DNA of 64,000 bases from Streptomyces sp. CG 926 (GTDB taxonomy: Bacteria; Actinomycetota; Actinomycetes; Streptomycetales; Streptomycetaceae). Location: assembly GCF_003148825.1 (NCBI RefSeq), contig NZ_QGGZ01000001.1, positions 1,054,001 through 1,118,000 of the forward strand, in the 5' to 3' direction. Shown one piece after another: positions 43,598 to 52,934 of the stretch (position 1 is its first letter; each line of letters begins with the position of its first letter). The notes beneath the pieces are model-generated. The model worked only from the letters and a program-made list of their open reading frames with translations. It was not told where the DNA came from and ran no database searches. The translations under genes were made by a program, and so were the position numbers.

Positions 43598-45667
43598 ATG
43601 AGCCGTCGAGCGGGCAGCGGACTGATCGGGAACTGGGCGGAGGCACAGCGCCGACAGCAACAGACGCAGCTGGTCCAGCAGCGGGAGGCCGAGCGTCGGC
43701 AGCGGGCCCACGAACGGGACGCGAACCGGAGCCACCGGCAGTACCGCGAGGCCGAGGCCCTGCGGCGGACCGCGCAGTTCGACGCCGAGGTCGAAGCCCT
43801 CAAGGGCCTGTTGGCCGCGGGCTGCCGGGCACCGGCGTTCCGGATATCCGCCCTGGCCCGGCCCGACGCTCTGCAGCCCTTCGACCCGGGGGCCCTGGCG
43901 CACCCGGTGCCGATGCCCCGCATCGAGGACTTCCAGCGGCAGAGCAGCGGCTGGACGCTCGGCTCGAACCATCGGGCGCAGGCGGAGCGCGAGGCGCACG
44001 CCCGCTACACCCAGGCCTGGCAGGCGGCGAACGCCGCGGAGGCTCAGCGCCGGCAGCAACTGGCCGCGTACCGCCGGCAGTACGACCGGTGGGCGGCGGA
44101 GCAGACGGCCGGGGCGCTGGCGCACGACAGCGGGCTCACGGAGCTGGCCGACGCGCTGCGCGCGGGTGACGCGGAGGCGGCCGTGGAGTACTTCTCGGCG
44201 GCCCTGTACGCCTCGACGGCCTGGCCCGAGGCGCTGCCCAGGCAGGTGACGGCGGCGTACGACCCGGCCGCGCGCCGGCTGGTGCTCGACTGGGAGCTGC
44301 CCGGGTACGCGGTGGTGCCGGAGGCCCGGGCGGTGCAGTACCTGCCGAGCACGGACCAGGACAAGATCAAGCCCCGCCCGGTCACGGAACGGCGGGCCCT
44401 GTACCGGGACCTGCTGGCCCAGTGCCTGCTGCTGGTGGTGCGCGAGCTGTACGCGGCGGACGAGTTCGACGTATTGGACTCGGTCGAGGTCAACGGCTTC
44501 GTGGACTGCCACGATCCGGCGACCGGTCAGGAGGCGCGGTTCGTGCTCGCCACGGTACCGGCGGCGCGCAGCGCCTTCGCCGGACTGCGGCTGGAGCAGG
44601 TCAGCGCGGTGGACTGCCTGGTCTCGGGGCTGGGCGGGCTGCTGTCGACACGGCCCGACCAGCTGACGGCGGTACGCCCCGGGCGTCGGCCCGACGAGGT
44701 CGGCGGAGAGGTCGTCAGCCATGGCGGGCACCCGGGCGAGACGGACGAGGACGAGCCGGATCTGTTCGCGATGGATCCGATCGCCTTCGAGAACCTGGTC
44801 GCCGAGCTGTTCCGGGCGATGGGCATGGAGGCGGTGACCACGCAACGGTCGGGTGACGGCGGGGTCGATGTGGAGGCGGTGGACCCGGCGCCGATCCGGG
44901 GCGGGCGGATCGTGGTGCAGGTCAAGCGCTACCGGAACACGGTGCCGCCGACGGCTGTGCGTGATCTGTACGGCACGGTCCAGGACAAGGGGGCGAACAA
45001 GGGGGTGCTGGTCACCACCGCGTCCTTCGGGCCCGGGTCGTACACCTTCGCCAACGGCAAGCCGCTGGAGTTGGTTCCCGGGGCGGACCTGGTCGAGCTG
45101 CTCCACCAGTACGGACTGCGCGGCCGGCTCGGCGACGGCGCACCCGCCCCGGCCCGGCGGGCGGCCGAAGCGGCGCCCGCGGCCGACCACAACGTGCTCG
45201 GCATGTCCTGGTCGGGTTCCGTGGCCCTCGACGTGTGCGCGCTCGTCTGCACGGGCAACCGGGTGCTGAGCGAGGAGCACTTCGTCTTCTTCAACAACCC
45301 GCGCACCCCGGACGGTTCGGTGCGGGCCCGCGCACACGCGGCTCCCGACAAGGCGGCGCTGGAGGTCTCCTTCGACGCCCTGCCGTCGCAGGCCGACCGG
45401 CTGGTGCTGGTGGCCGCGATCGACCCGGAGGTCGATCCGCACGCCGACCTCGCCGGGTTCACCGACGCCCACATCCGGCTGCTGTCCGCCGGCGGCGAGG
45501 AACTGGGCCGGCTGGACGTCTCCGACGGGCGCGCCGGCGAGACCGCCCTGGTCCTCGGCTCCTTCCGGCACCGCGCCAACGGCGACTGGGACTTCGTGAT
45601 CGGCGGCAAGGGCTACCGGGGCGGCCTGGAGGACCTGCTGGGCGAGTTCGGCGTCGAGGTCGCCTGA
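43598..45667 (+). CDS. Mrr-like restriction endonuclease fused to a TerD domain
   Basis: The 689-residue protein opens with a long Arg/Gln-rich coiled coil (about residues 15-170). A middle region of unknown fold leads to an Mrr-type PD-(D/E)xK nuclease domain (about 385-500) with FENLVAELF, the Asp of GDGGVDVEA and the QVK of VVQVKRY. It ends in a TerD domain (about 530-689: MSWSGSVALDVCALV, FFNNPRTPDGSV, and LGRLDVSDGRAGETALVLGS). TerD domains bind Ca2+ and occur in stress and tellurite-type operons. Joined to a DNA-cutting domain this looks like a defence or DNA-quality-control protein. No methylase is nearby, so it would be modification-dependent (type IV-like) or act on damaged DNA; that is inference. 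Confidence 0.87.
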   Translation: MSRRAGSGLIGNWAEAQRRQQQTQLVQQREAERRQRAHERDANRSHRQYREAEALRRTAQFDAEVEALKGLLAAGCRAPAFRISALARPDALQPFDPGALAHPVPMPRIEDFQRQSSGWTLGSNHRAQAEREAHARYTQAWQAANAAEAQRRQQLAAYRRQYDRWAAEQTAGALAHDSGLTELADALRAGDAEAAVEYFSAALYASTAWPEALPRQVTAAYDPAARRLVLDWELPGYAVVPEARAVQYLPSTDQDKIKPRPVTERRALYRDLLAQCLLLVVRELYAADEFDVLDSVEVNGFVDCHDPATGQEARFVLATVPAARSAFAGLRLEQVSAVDCLVSGLGGLLSTRPDQLTAVRPGRRPDEVGGEVVSHGGHPGETDEDEPDLFAMDPIAFENLVAELFRAMGMEAVTTQRSGDGGVDVEAVDPAPIRGGRIVVQVKRYRNTVPPTAVRDLYGTVQDKGANKGVLVTTASFGPGSYTFANGKPLELVPGADLVELLHQYGLRGRLGDGAPAPARRAAEAAPAADHNVLGMSWSGSVALDVCALVCTGNRVLSEEHFVFFNNPRTPDGSVRARAHAAPDKAALEVSFDALPSQADRLVLVAAIDPEVDPHADLAGFTDAHIRLLSAGGEELGRLDVSDGRAGETALVLGSFRHRANGDWDFVIGGKGYRGGLEDLLGEFGVEVA

Positions 45668-45729
45668 GAGCCGGGCCGGACCGGGCTGGGCCGGACCGTC
45701 CTGCCGATCGGGCCGGGCTCGCGGCGCCC

Positions 45730-46857
45730 TCAGCCCTCGTCCGAGGGCTCGGTCCCCTGCTCGGTCCCGGACTCGCTGCCGTGCTCGGACTCGGCTCCGG
45801 ACCCGGGCCTGCCCACGTACCGCAGTACGCACCACATGCTCTCGGGGAGCGCCTCGTGCGGGGCCGGTTCGCGGCAGGCCTCCAGCTCGCGCAGCAGTCC
45901 GGGCCCGTCGGTGCCGGAGCCGATCAGGACCAGTCGGCTCACGCGCGCTTCACCCCGCCCCCAGGGCCTCGGGGCGAAGCGGAGGAAGCGCCCGACCGCG
46001 TGGACCTCGTAGCACTCCTCGTACCCCGGTACGCCGAAGTGGACGAAGCCCTTGATCCGGTAGAGCCCGGCCGGGCGGCGGTCGAGGAAGTCGATGAACC
46101 GGCGCGGGGACAGGGCCTGCTCGGTGGTGAACTCGGTGCTCTCGTACGCGGCGTGCGCGTGTCCGCAGCGGTCGTGGCCGTGGTCGTGGCCGTGGCCGTC
46201 GGCCTCGGCGAGCAGGTCCTCGAAGGAGAGCTGTCCCCGGGTCTCGGTCCAGGGCCTGCGGTCGAAGAGCAGTTCCGGGTCGATCCGGCCGTGGTCGGCG
46301 CCCACGACCGGGGTGCCCGGGGCGCAGAGCACGGCGAGCTCCCGCTCGATCCGGGCTCGTTCGCCCGCGTCCACCCGGTCGGTCTTGTTGAGCACCACCA
46401 GGTCCGCGACGGCGAGGTGGCGGTCGGTCTCCGGATGCTTGGCGCGGGTCGCGTCGAATTCGGCGGCGTCCACGACCTCCACCATGCCGCCGTACCGGAT
46501 GTCCGGGTTCTCACTGGCCATGAGCATCCGGATCATCTCCTGGGGCTCGGCCAGCCCGCTCGCCTCGATGACGATCACGTCGATCCGGTGGACGGGGGCG
46601 GAGAGCTTCTCCAGGTAGGCGTCGAGTTCGCTGCCGTCGACGGCGCAGCATAGGCAGCCGCCGCCGAGGGAGACCATCGAGTCCCCCACCTGGCCGGCCA
46701 CCGACATCGCGTCGACCTCGATCGATCCGAAGTCGTTGACGACCACCCCGATGCGGGTGCCCCCGCGACCGGCGAGGAGGTGGTTCAGCACGGTGGTCTT
46801 GCCGGATCCGAGGAAACCGGCGAGGACGACGACGGGAATGGGTTGCCTGCTGTTCAC
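45730..46857 (-). CDS. CobW/COG0523-family metallochaperone GTPase
   Basis: A 375-residue G3E GTPase with Walker A GFLGSGKTTVLNHLL (residues 13-27), the metal-binding GGCLCC (about 66), NKTD for guanine recognition, and a CobW C-terminal domain. A His-rich loop (GHGHDHGHDRCGHAHA, about 245) suggests zinc or another transition metal. These proteins deliver metal to target enzymes or respond to zinc starvation. The C-terminus is Ser/Glu-rich and likely disordered. No Zur box was identified. Confidence 0.92.
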   Translation of the reverse strand: MNSRQPIPVVVLAGFLGSGKTTVLNHLLAGRGGTRIGVVVNDFGSIEVDAMSVAGQVGDSMVSLGGGCLCCAVDGSELDAYLEKLSAPVHRIDVIVIEASGLAEPQEMIRMLMASENPDIRYGGMVEVVDAAEFDATRAKHPETDRHLAVADLVVLNKTDRVDAGERARIERELAVLCAPGTPVVGADHGRIDPELLFDRRPWTETRGQLSFEDLLAEADGHGHDHGHDRCGHAHAAYESTEFTTEQALSPRRFIDFLDRRPAGLYRIKGFVHFGVPGYEECYEVHAVGRFLRFAPRPWGRGEARVSRLVLIGSGTDGPGLLRELEACREPAPHEALPESMWCVLRYVGRPGSGAESEHGSESGTEQGTEPSDEG

Positions 46858-46881
46858 CCGGTCGATCGTAGCCGGCCTCCG

Positions 46882-48033
46882 TCAGCGCAGGGGCGGCACG
46901 GGGTGGGGAGGAGTGGGACCGGTGTAGCGGGCGGCCGGGCGGATGATCTTCGAATCGGTGGCCTGTTCGAGGATGTTCGCGCTCCAGCCGACCACACGGG
47001 CCGCGCAGAAGGTGGGCGTGAACATCTCGCGCGGGAGTCCGCAGAGCTCCATGACCACGCCCGCGTAGAACTCCACGTTGGTGTGCAGTTCCCGGCCCGG
47101 CTTCAGCTCGGCGAGGATTTCCTCGACCTGGCGCTCGACCTCGACCGCGAAGTCCACGAGGGGGCCGCCGAACTGGAGGGCGATCTCGCGCAGCATGTGG
47201 GACCGGGGGTCCTCGGTGCGGTAGACGGGGTGACCGAAGCCCATGATCCGGTCTCCGGCCAGGACCCGCTCACGGATCCACGGCCCGATCCGGTCCACGG
47301 TCCCGATGGCGTCGAGGGTGTCCAGGGCCCGGCTGGGGGCGCCGCCGTGCAAGGGGCCGGAGAGGGCGCCGATCGCCCCGGTCAGGCAGGCCGCGACATC
47401 GGCGCCGGTGGAGGCGATCACCCGGGCGGTGAAGGTCGAGGCGTTGAAGCCGTGGTCCACGGTGGATATCAGGTACCGCTCGACCGCGCGGGCCCGGACC
47501 GGGTCGGGTTCCCTGCCGGTCAGCATGTAGAGGTAGTTGGCGGCGTACGGGAGGTCGTCGCGCGGCTCCACCGGTTCCAGGCCCTGCCCCAGCCGGTGCA
47601 GGGCGGTGAGCAGGGTCGGTACGGCGGCGCAGGCGGCCAGCGCGTCGGCGGCCCGGCGGTCGGGGTCGAGGTCGTAGACCGGCCGGAAGCCGGCGCAGGC
47701 CCCGAGCAGCGAGAGCGCGGTGCGCAGCCCGGCGAGGGGGCCGGAGAGCCGGGTGGCCCGGGCCAGGGCGGGCAGGGCGTCCCGGACCTCCGCGGGCAGT
47801 CGGCGCAGGGGTGCGACCTCGGCCGCGAAGGCGGCGCGCCCGGCGGCGTCGGCCGGGAGCGCGCCGCGGAACATCAGGTGCCACACGTCCTCGAAGGTGC
47901 GGGTGGCGGCGAGCTCGACGGCCGAGTACTGGCGGTAGTGGTAGAAGCCCTCCCGGCCTCGGACATCGCCCAGACCGGTTTCGGTGACCACGACCCCCGC
48001 GAGTCCGCGGGGTACTTCCGAGATGGTGTTCAT
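46882..48033 (-). CDS. Citrate synthase family protein
   Basis: From ATG 48033 the protein has 383 residues; the open frame extends to 48084, but that part overlaps the palindromes. It has the citrate synthase catalytic pattern: DHGFNASTFTARV, GPLHGGAPSRAL, then MGFGHPVYRTEDPR with the second His, and a late Asp/Glu region near HTNVEFYAGVVMELCGL. It condenses oxaloacetate with acetyl-CoA, or propionyl-CoA if it is a 2-methylcitrate synthase; sequence alone does not decide. It is divergent from a second, HTH-bearing homologue across an 80-bp region full of palindromes. Confidence 0.9.
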   Translation of the reverse strand: MNTISEVPRGLAGVVVTETGLGDVRGREGFYHYRQYSAVELAATRTFEDVWHLMFRGALPADAAGRAAFAAEVAPLRRLPAEVRDALPALARATRLSGPLAGLRTALSLLGACAGFRPVYDLDPDRRAADALAACAAVPTLLTALHRLGQGLEPVEPRDDLPYAANYLYMLTGREPDPVRARAVERYLISTVDHGFNASTFTARVIASTGADVAACLTGAIGALSGPLHGGAPSRALDTLDAIGTVDRIGPWIRERVLAGDRIMGFGHPVYRTEDPRSHMLREIALQFGGPLVDFAVEVERQVEEILAELKPGRELHTNVEFYAGVVMELCGLPREMFTPTFCAARVVGWSANILEQATDSKIIRPAARYTGPTPPHPVPPLR

Positions 48034-48042
48034 GGATCGACC

Positions 48043-48087
48043 ATCCATGATGGATTCAATCGCTGTCAATATTGATTGAATCAATAT
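48043..48087. promoter_or_regulatory. Nested palindromic operators between the citrate synthase genes
   Basis: Three perfect palindromes overlap in AT-rich DNA: ATCCAT-G-ATGGAT (48043-48055), GATTCAATC...GATTGAATC (48053-48061 and 48074-48082), and ATATTGATT-G-AATCAATAT (48069-48087). They sit between two divergent starts, and the plus-strand gene encodes an HTH domain, so autoregulation is likely. Confidence 0.75.
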
Positions 48088-48113
48088 GACTGTGCATCTG
48101 TAGGGTGTGTGTC

Positions 48114-49367
48114 ATGAGCGACCAGACGGACAGCGGGCGCAGGCTCACCACACAGGAGGCGGCCCGCGCACTCGGGGTGAAACCGGCGACGGTGTACGCG
48201 TACGTCAGTCGGGGCCAGCTCACGAGCCGCCGCGATCCCGCCGGGCGGGGCAGCAGTTTCGACGCCGCCGAGGTCGAGGCGCTGGCCCGGCGCAGCCGGC
48301 GCGAGGCGGCGGCCCCCACCGGGGAACTCTCCGTCCGTACGGCGCTCACCCTCATCGAGCCCGACCGGTACTTCTTCCGCGGCGTGGACGCCGTGGAGCT
48401 GGCCTCCCGGTACCGCTACGAGGAGGTCGCCGAGTGGCTGTGGACGGGCACCCTCACGCCCGGGGCCCGCTTCACCCCTCCCCCGGCGGCCCTCGACGCG
48501 GCCCGGCGGGCTGTGGCCGCGCTGCCTGAACACGGCGGTCCCATCGACCGGTTGCGGGTGGCGGTCGCCGCCGCCGCGGTGGCGGATCCGCTGCGCTTCG
48601 ACCTGTCGGAGGAGGCGGTACTCGGCTCCGCGCGCGCCCTGATCCCCACACTGGTCGGCGCGCTCCCCGCCGCGGGTCCGGCCCGGTGGTCCGGGGACGG
48701 CCGGATCGCCCGGCAGTTGTGGTCGCGGCTGACGGCACGGGAGCCGGACCCGGACGCGCTGGCCGTGCTGGACCTGGCGCTGGCCCTGCTGGTCGACCAC
48801 GACCTGGCCGCCTCGACCCTGGCCGTACGGGTGGCGGCCTCCGCGCGAGCCCATCCGTACGCTGCGGTGTCCGCCGGGCTCGGCGCCCTGGAGGGCCCGC
48901 TGCACGGCGCGGCCGGACGGCTCGCGCACCGGATGCTGGTGGAGGTGCTGGAACAGGGCGGGGCCGCGCCGGTGGTGGCGGAGTACCTGCGGGCGGGGCG
49001 CCGGGTCCCCGGACTCGGCCACCGGCTGTACCAGGGCGAGGACCCGCGGGCACGGGCGCTCTTCGCCCGGCTGGCAGGACTGGAGCAGGCCGGGGCGGCG
49101 CTGGGTGCGGCGCGCGAGGTGGCCGCGGTGATGGCCCGGCAGGGCGGACTGCACGCCAATGTGGACCTGGCGCTGGCGGTGCTGACGGTGTCGTGCGGGA
49201 TGCCGGCGGAGGCCGGGGAGACCGTCTTCGCTATCGCCCGTACGGCGGGCTGGATGGCGCACGCGCTGGAGGAGTACCAGGAGCGGCCGCTGCGGATGCG
49301 GCCGAGCGGGCAGTACCACGGGCCCCGCCCACCGCAGCCACTGCCGCTGCCGCTGCCGCTGCCTTAG
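48114..49367 (+). CDS. Citrate synthase-like protein with N-terminal HTH domain
   Basis: From ATG 48114 the protein has 417 residues. An excisionase/MerR-like helix-turn-helix comes first (LTTQEAARALGVKPATVYAY and SRGQLTSRRDPAGRGSSFDA, about residues 10-50). A shortened citrate synthase domain follows, with EGPLHGAAGRLAHRML (about 262) and GLGHRLYQGEDPRARALF (about 300), so both catalytic His regions are present. The combination suggests a metabolite-sensing regulator, or an enzyme that also controls its own divergent neighbour through the palindromes at 48043-48087. The tail (PLPLPLPLP) is Pro/Leu repetitive. Confidence 0.87.
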   Translation: MSDQTDSGRRLTTQEAARALGVKPATVYAYVSRGQLTSRRDPAGRGSSFDAAEVEALARRSRREAAAPTGELSVRTALTLIEPDRYFFRGVDAVELASRYRYEEVAEWLWTGTLTPGARFTPPPAALDAARRAVAALPEHGGPIDRLRVAVAAAAVADPLRFDLSEEAVLGSARALIPTLVGALPAAGPARWSGDGRIARQLWSRLTAREPDPDALAVLDLALALLVDHDLAASTLAVRVAASARAHPYAAVSAGLGALEGPLHGAAGRLAHRMLVEVLEQGGAAPVVAEYLRAGRRVPGLGHRLYQGEDPRARALFARLAGLEQAGAALGAAREVAAVMARQGGLHANVDLALAVLTVSCGMPAEAGETVFAIARTAGWMAHALEEYQERPLRMRPSGQYHGPRPPQPLPLPLPLP

Positions 49368-49424
49368 CCGTATCGGGTCCGACCCGGCCGAGCTCAGGCC
49401 CCGGACGTCGGACCGCGCCGGACA

Positions 49425-52400
49425 TCAGGTGGCTCCCCAGGCCCCCCACGGACTGTGCCACCGCTCGGCGACGGCCGCCGCGCGCGCGAAGTGCCCGGCG
49501 GCCTCGCCCTCGCGGCCCAGCAGCACGGCCAGTTCACCCAGGGTGCGGGCGACCGGCCTGACCGCCACGGTGAATCCGGAGGAGACCGGCGGGGCCTCGC
49601 GGTAGGGCAGCAGCGCCGCGTACAACTCCTCGGCGCCCGCCCGTTCCCCGAGCGCGACCAGGGTCATCGCCCGGAAGGTCGCGAAGACCTTGAAGAAGTA
49701 GTCCGTCCGCAGCGGACCCGCCCGGTCGAGGATCTCGCGGGCCTCCCGCTCCTGACCCGCGGCGGCCAGCGCGACCGCGAGCAGGTCTCCGGCCGGCGGG
49801 CCGAAGGCCGCGTACACCTGCCGCAGTCGGGGCAGCGACTGCGCGAGCCGGCCCTGGCTCGCCCACAGCGTCGCGATCGCGATCGCCAGGATCCCCTCCG
49901 CGTGCGGGGATCCCTGCCGGGCCATCCGTGCGGCCGCCTGCCGGTAGAGCCGCTCCGCCTCCTCGAACCGCCCCTCGACATGGGCCCAGGTCGCCTCGAC
50001 GGTCTCACCGACCGCGGCCGGTCCCGGCATCCGGTAGGTCCGCGCGAACTGCGTCCACCGGTCCACGAGCCGACGGGCACCGGCCACATCGCCCTCGGCG
50101 GCCAGAGCCGTGGATCGGATGAACATCCCGTACCACTGGTGGCCCGGCAGCTCGTGCGCGGCGCCGATCCGTTCGAGCTCGCCTCCCAGGGCGGCGCGTT
50201 CGGGCCATTCCAGATCGGCGTCGAGTTCCTTGACCAGCGACGCGAGCGCCCCCGCCCGCAGCACGGGGTCCCCGGTGCGCTCCGCGAGGGCGAGCGCCTC
50301 GCGCGCCGCCGCCCGTACGGCCGCCACCTTGGCGTCGGACAGCTCTGCGGCGTACGCGCCCAACAGCAGACACCGTACGGCCGGTTCATGACCGGGCCGC
50401 GCCAGCAGCCGCTCCAGCAGTTCCACCACCGGCCCGTCGACCACGCCGTAGGGCCGTGTCTGCCACGGCGTCGGCTCGGTCCATGCCGTGAACGCCGCGA
50501 TCAGCAGGTCGTCCCGGCCCGCGCCGACCGCGCGGTCGATCGCCGTCCGCCGGGTCGTCCGCGCGTCCATGACCGCCCCCGCCCGCACCTGGGCCCGTAC
50601 CAGCCGGCCCAGCAGCTCGGCCCGCTCGGCGTCCCGGTCACCACCGGCCTCCGCGGGCACCCGCTCGAAGCACTCCACCGCGTCGACGAGCAGCGCGGCG
50701 GCCACGTCGTGGGCGAAGCGGCTCTCGGCCAGCCGGGCGGCCCGCAGGCAGTACGCGACGGCCTTCGCCGCCGTCGCCGAGGAGGCCGCGCGTACGTGGT
50801 GGTGGGCCAGCGCGGAGATGTCGTCCGGGGCGAGCCGCTCCAGGCAGACCGCGATCCGGCCGTGCATCCGCGAGGACCGCAGCAGGCTGAGGTCCGCCAG
50901 CAGGGTGTCGCGCACCAGCGCGTGGGCGAAGCGGACCCGCCCCGGCTCGGGTTCGACCAGCAGCCCGGCGAGCAGACCGGCCTCCAGCGCGCCCAGGACG
51001 CCGTCCTCTCCGGTGTCCGCCGCCCCGACCAGGACCTCGACGTCGGATTCCCGTCCGGCGACCGCGGCCAGGCGCAGTACGGACACCACCGGCTCGGGGA
51101 GGCGTCCGAGCCGCCGACGCAGCACGTCCCGGACGCCCTCGGGAACCTCGGACAGCGCCACGAGCGAGCCCTCGCTCCCCAACAGCCTGGCGCTCTCCCG
51201 GACGTAGAAGGGGTTCCCTCCCGTACGTTCGGCCAGCGCGGCCACCACGTCCGCGTCGACCCCCGGACCCCCTACCGCACGGACCACCTCGGCCACGGCC
51301 TCCTCGCCGAGGCCGCGCAGCGCGATCCGGTCCGGTGTACGCCGGGCCAGACCGGCCAAGGTGTCGTCGAGCCGGCCCTCCGTGTCCTCCGGCCGGTACG
51401 CGCCCACGAGGAGCAGGGCGGTACCCGCGGGGACGTCGGCCGCCCCCGAAAGCAGTGCCAGCGTCTGCGTGTCGGCCCAGTGCAGGTCGTCCAGAAGGAC
51501 CGCGACGGGCCGTCCGCGCGCGGCTCGCGCCAGCCACCGGCCGACGGCGCGGTGCAACCGGAACCGTCCGGCGGCGACATCCTCGCGGCCGGCGGTGTGG
51601 ACGGCGGCGGGCGCGTCCTCGGCCAGGAGGGGCGCCAGCGCGGCGGCCACCGCGGGCTCGGGCGGGGCCGCCTCGGCGACGGCGCGCAGGGCTTCGACCC
51701 AGGCCCAGGCCGGTGGCGCGCCCTCGGCGTCGGTGGTGCGCCCGAAGGCGACGAGCCAGCCCTCGGCGCGGAGCCGGTCGCCGAGGGCGCGCAGCAGGGC
51801 CGACTTGCCCAGCCCGGCCTCGCCGCTGACCATCGCGACACCGGGGCCGGCCGCGCGGGCCCGGTGCGCCTGCGCCGTCAGCCGCGCCAGTTCCTCCTCG
51901 CGCCCGACGAACGGCTCGGCCCGACCGGCCGGGGGCGCCGCGGGCAGCAACGCCTGTTCCGCCGGCGCCGGCGCCGGCTGCGCCGCACGCGACACGGGCG
52001 GCGCGGGCGCCACGGGCTCTACGGGCCGCGTGGCCTCGCGCAGCACACGGCCGTCCTGCGCGAGGACCGCCTTCTCCAGCTCGATCAGGGCGGCGCCGGG
52101 ATCCAGTCCCACCTCGTCGGCCAGTACCGTCCTGGCCCGGCGCAGCGCCGCGAGCGCGTCGGCCTGCCGCCCCGCCGCCCACAGCGCGAGGGCGTGCAGC
52201 CGCCAGGCCTCCTCGCGCAGCGGCTCCTCACGGGTCAGCAGCGCGGCCTCGGTGACCGCGGCCGCCAGGTCGGCGCCGCCCCGCAGCCCGGCAGCGATGC
52301 CGAGTTCGCGGGCGGCCAGCCGAAGCTCGCCGAGCCGCAGGAGCTCCGCGTGGGCCCACGGCTCGTCGGCCGTCTCCGCATAAGCCGGCCCCTGCCACAG

Positions 52401-52805
52401 CTCCAGTGCCTCGCGGAGCAGGGCTGCCGCGGTGTCCGGCTCGGCGGGCAGGGCCTCACGGGCCCGGCCGAGCAGCCGCTCGAAGCGCCAGGCATCGACG
52501 GCGTCCTCGGGCAGCCGCAGCGCGTACCCGGGCGGCGCGCTCACCAGCAGCCGGGCGGGGGTGCGCGGGGCCCGGCCCGGTTCGAGGAGGCGGCGCAGGT
52601 TGGAGACGTAGGCCTGGAGCGAGGCCACGGCCCGGGCGGGCGGCGCCCCCTGCCAGAGTTCCTCGATCATGCGGTCGACGGACACGACCCGGCCGCGCGC
52701 CGCCACGAGCAGGGCCAGCACGGAACGCTGACGGTGGCCGCCGAGCGGGATCGCCTCGCCGTCCCGCTCGGCCGCGAAGGAGCCGAGTACGCGTATGTGG
52801 ACCAT
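49425..52805 (-). CDS. AfsR/LAL-like regulator: OmpR-BTAD-AAA ATPase-TPR
   Basis: The 1126-residue regulator has a SARP-type winged helix (about residues 1-95), a BTAD domain (about 100-250), a Pro/Ala linker, an AAA ATPase (Walker A SGEAGLGKSALLRAL, about 330; Walker B AVLLDDLHWAD, about 440) and a long helical TPR-like C-terminus. Such proteins are pleiotropic or pathway regulators whose DNA binding depends on nucleotide state. Convergence with the HTH-citrate synthase gene and divergence from the hemerythrin gene leave the latter as its closest candidate target; 11-bp direct repeats lie between them (52875-52918). Confidence 0.9.
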   Translation of the reverse strand: MVHIRVLGSFAAERDGEAIPLGGHRQRSVLALLVAARGRVVSVDRMIEELWQGAPPARAVASLQAYVSNLRRLLEPGRAPRTPARLLVSAPPGYALRLPEDAVDAWRFERLLGRAREALPAEPDTAAALLREALELWQGPAYAETADEPWAHAELLRLGELRLAARELGIAAGLRGGADLAAAVTEAALLTREEPLREEAWRLHALALWAAGRQADALAALRRARTVLADEVGLDPGAALIELEKAVLAQDGRVLREATRPVEPVAPAPPVSRAAQPAPAPAEQALLPAAPPAGRAEPFVGREEELARLTAQAHRARAAGPGVAMVSGEAGLGKSALLRALGDRLRAEGWLVAFGRTTDAEGAPPAWAWVEALRAVAEAAPPEPAVAAALAPLLAEDAPAAVHTAGREDVAAGRFRLHRAVGRWLARAARGRPVAVLLDDLHWADTQTLALLSGAADVPAGTALLLVGAYRPEDTEGRLDDTLAGLARRTPDRIALRGLGEEAVAEVVRAVGGPGVDADVVAALAERTGGNPFYVRESARLLGSEGSLVALSEVPEGVRDVLRRRLGRLPEPVVSVLRLAAVAGRESDVEVLVGAADTGEDGVLGALEAGLLAGLLVEPEPGRVRFAHALVRDTLLADLSLLRSSRMHGRIAVCLERLAPDDISALAHHHVRAASSATAAKAVAYCLRAARLAESRFAHDVAAALLVDAVECFERVPAEAGGDRDAERAELLGRLVRAQVRAGAVMDARTTRRTAIDRAVGAGRDDLLIAAFTAWTEPTPWQTRPYGVVDGPVVELLERLLARPGHEPAVRCLLLGAYAAELSDAKVAAVRAAAREALALAERTGDPVLRAGALASLVKELDADLEWPERAALGGELERIGAAHELPGHQWYGMFIRSTALAAEGDVAGARRLVDRWTQFARTYRMPGPAAVGETVEATWAHVEGRFEEAERLYRQAAARMARQGSPHAEGILAIAIATLWASQGRLAQSLPRLRQVYAAFGPPAGDLLAVALAAAGQEREAREILDRAGPLRTDYFFKVFATFRAMTLVALGERAGAEELYAALLPYREAPPVSSGFTVAVRPVARTLGELAVLLGREGEAAGHFARAAAVAERWHSPWGAWGAT

Positions 52806-52874
52806 GACCGCACCAACCTACGCGGATTCGGCCAACTCCGGCCCGTACAAGGCCTCAAGACGTCGGAGATCCTT

Positions 52875-52918
52875 CCAAGTGGCCTCCAAGTGGCCTCCAA
52901 AAAGCCTCCATGTGCCGG
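52875..52918 (+). repeat. 11-bp direct repeats, candidate BTAD-regulator binding site
   Basis: CCAAGTGGCCT is present twice in tandem (52875-52885, 52886-52896), followed by the variant CCAAAAAGCCT (52897-52907) and a decayed CCATGTGCCGG (52908-52918). The 11-bp period is that of SARP-type sites. It lies 17 bp upstream of the hemerythrin start and 70 bp upstream of the divergent regulator start. Confidence 0.65.
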
Positions 52919-52934
52919 CGTCGAGTCTCTTTCC

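Noticed and set aside
49455..52934. Long N-terminal extension of the hemerythrin frame
   Set aside because: The frame is open for over 1100 codons antisense to the BTAD regulator. Protein-like HHE sequence begins only after ATG 52935.
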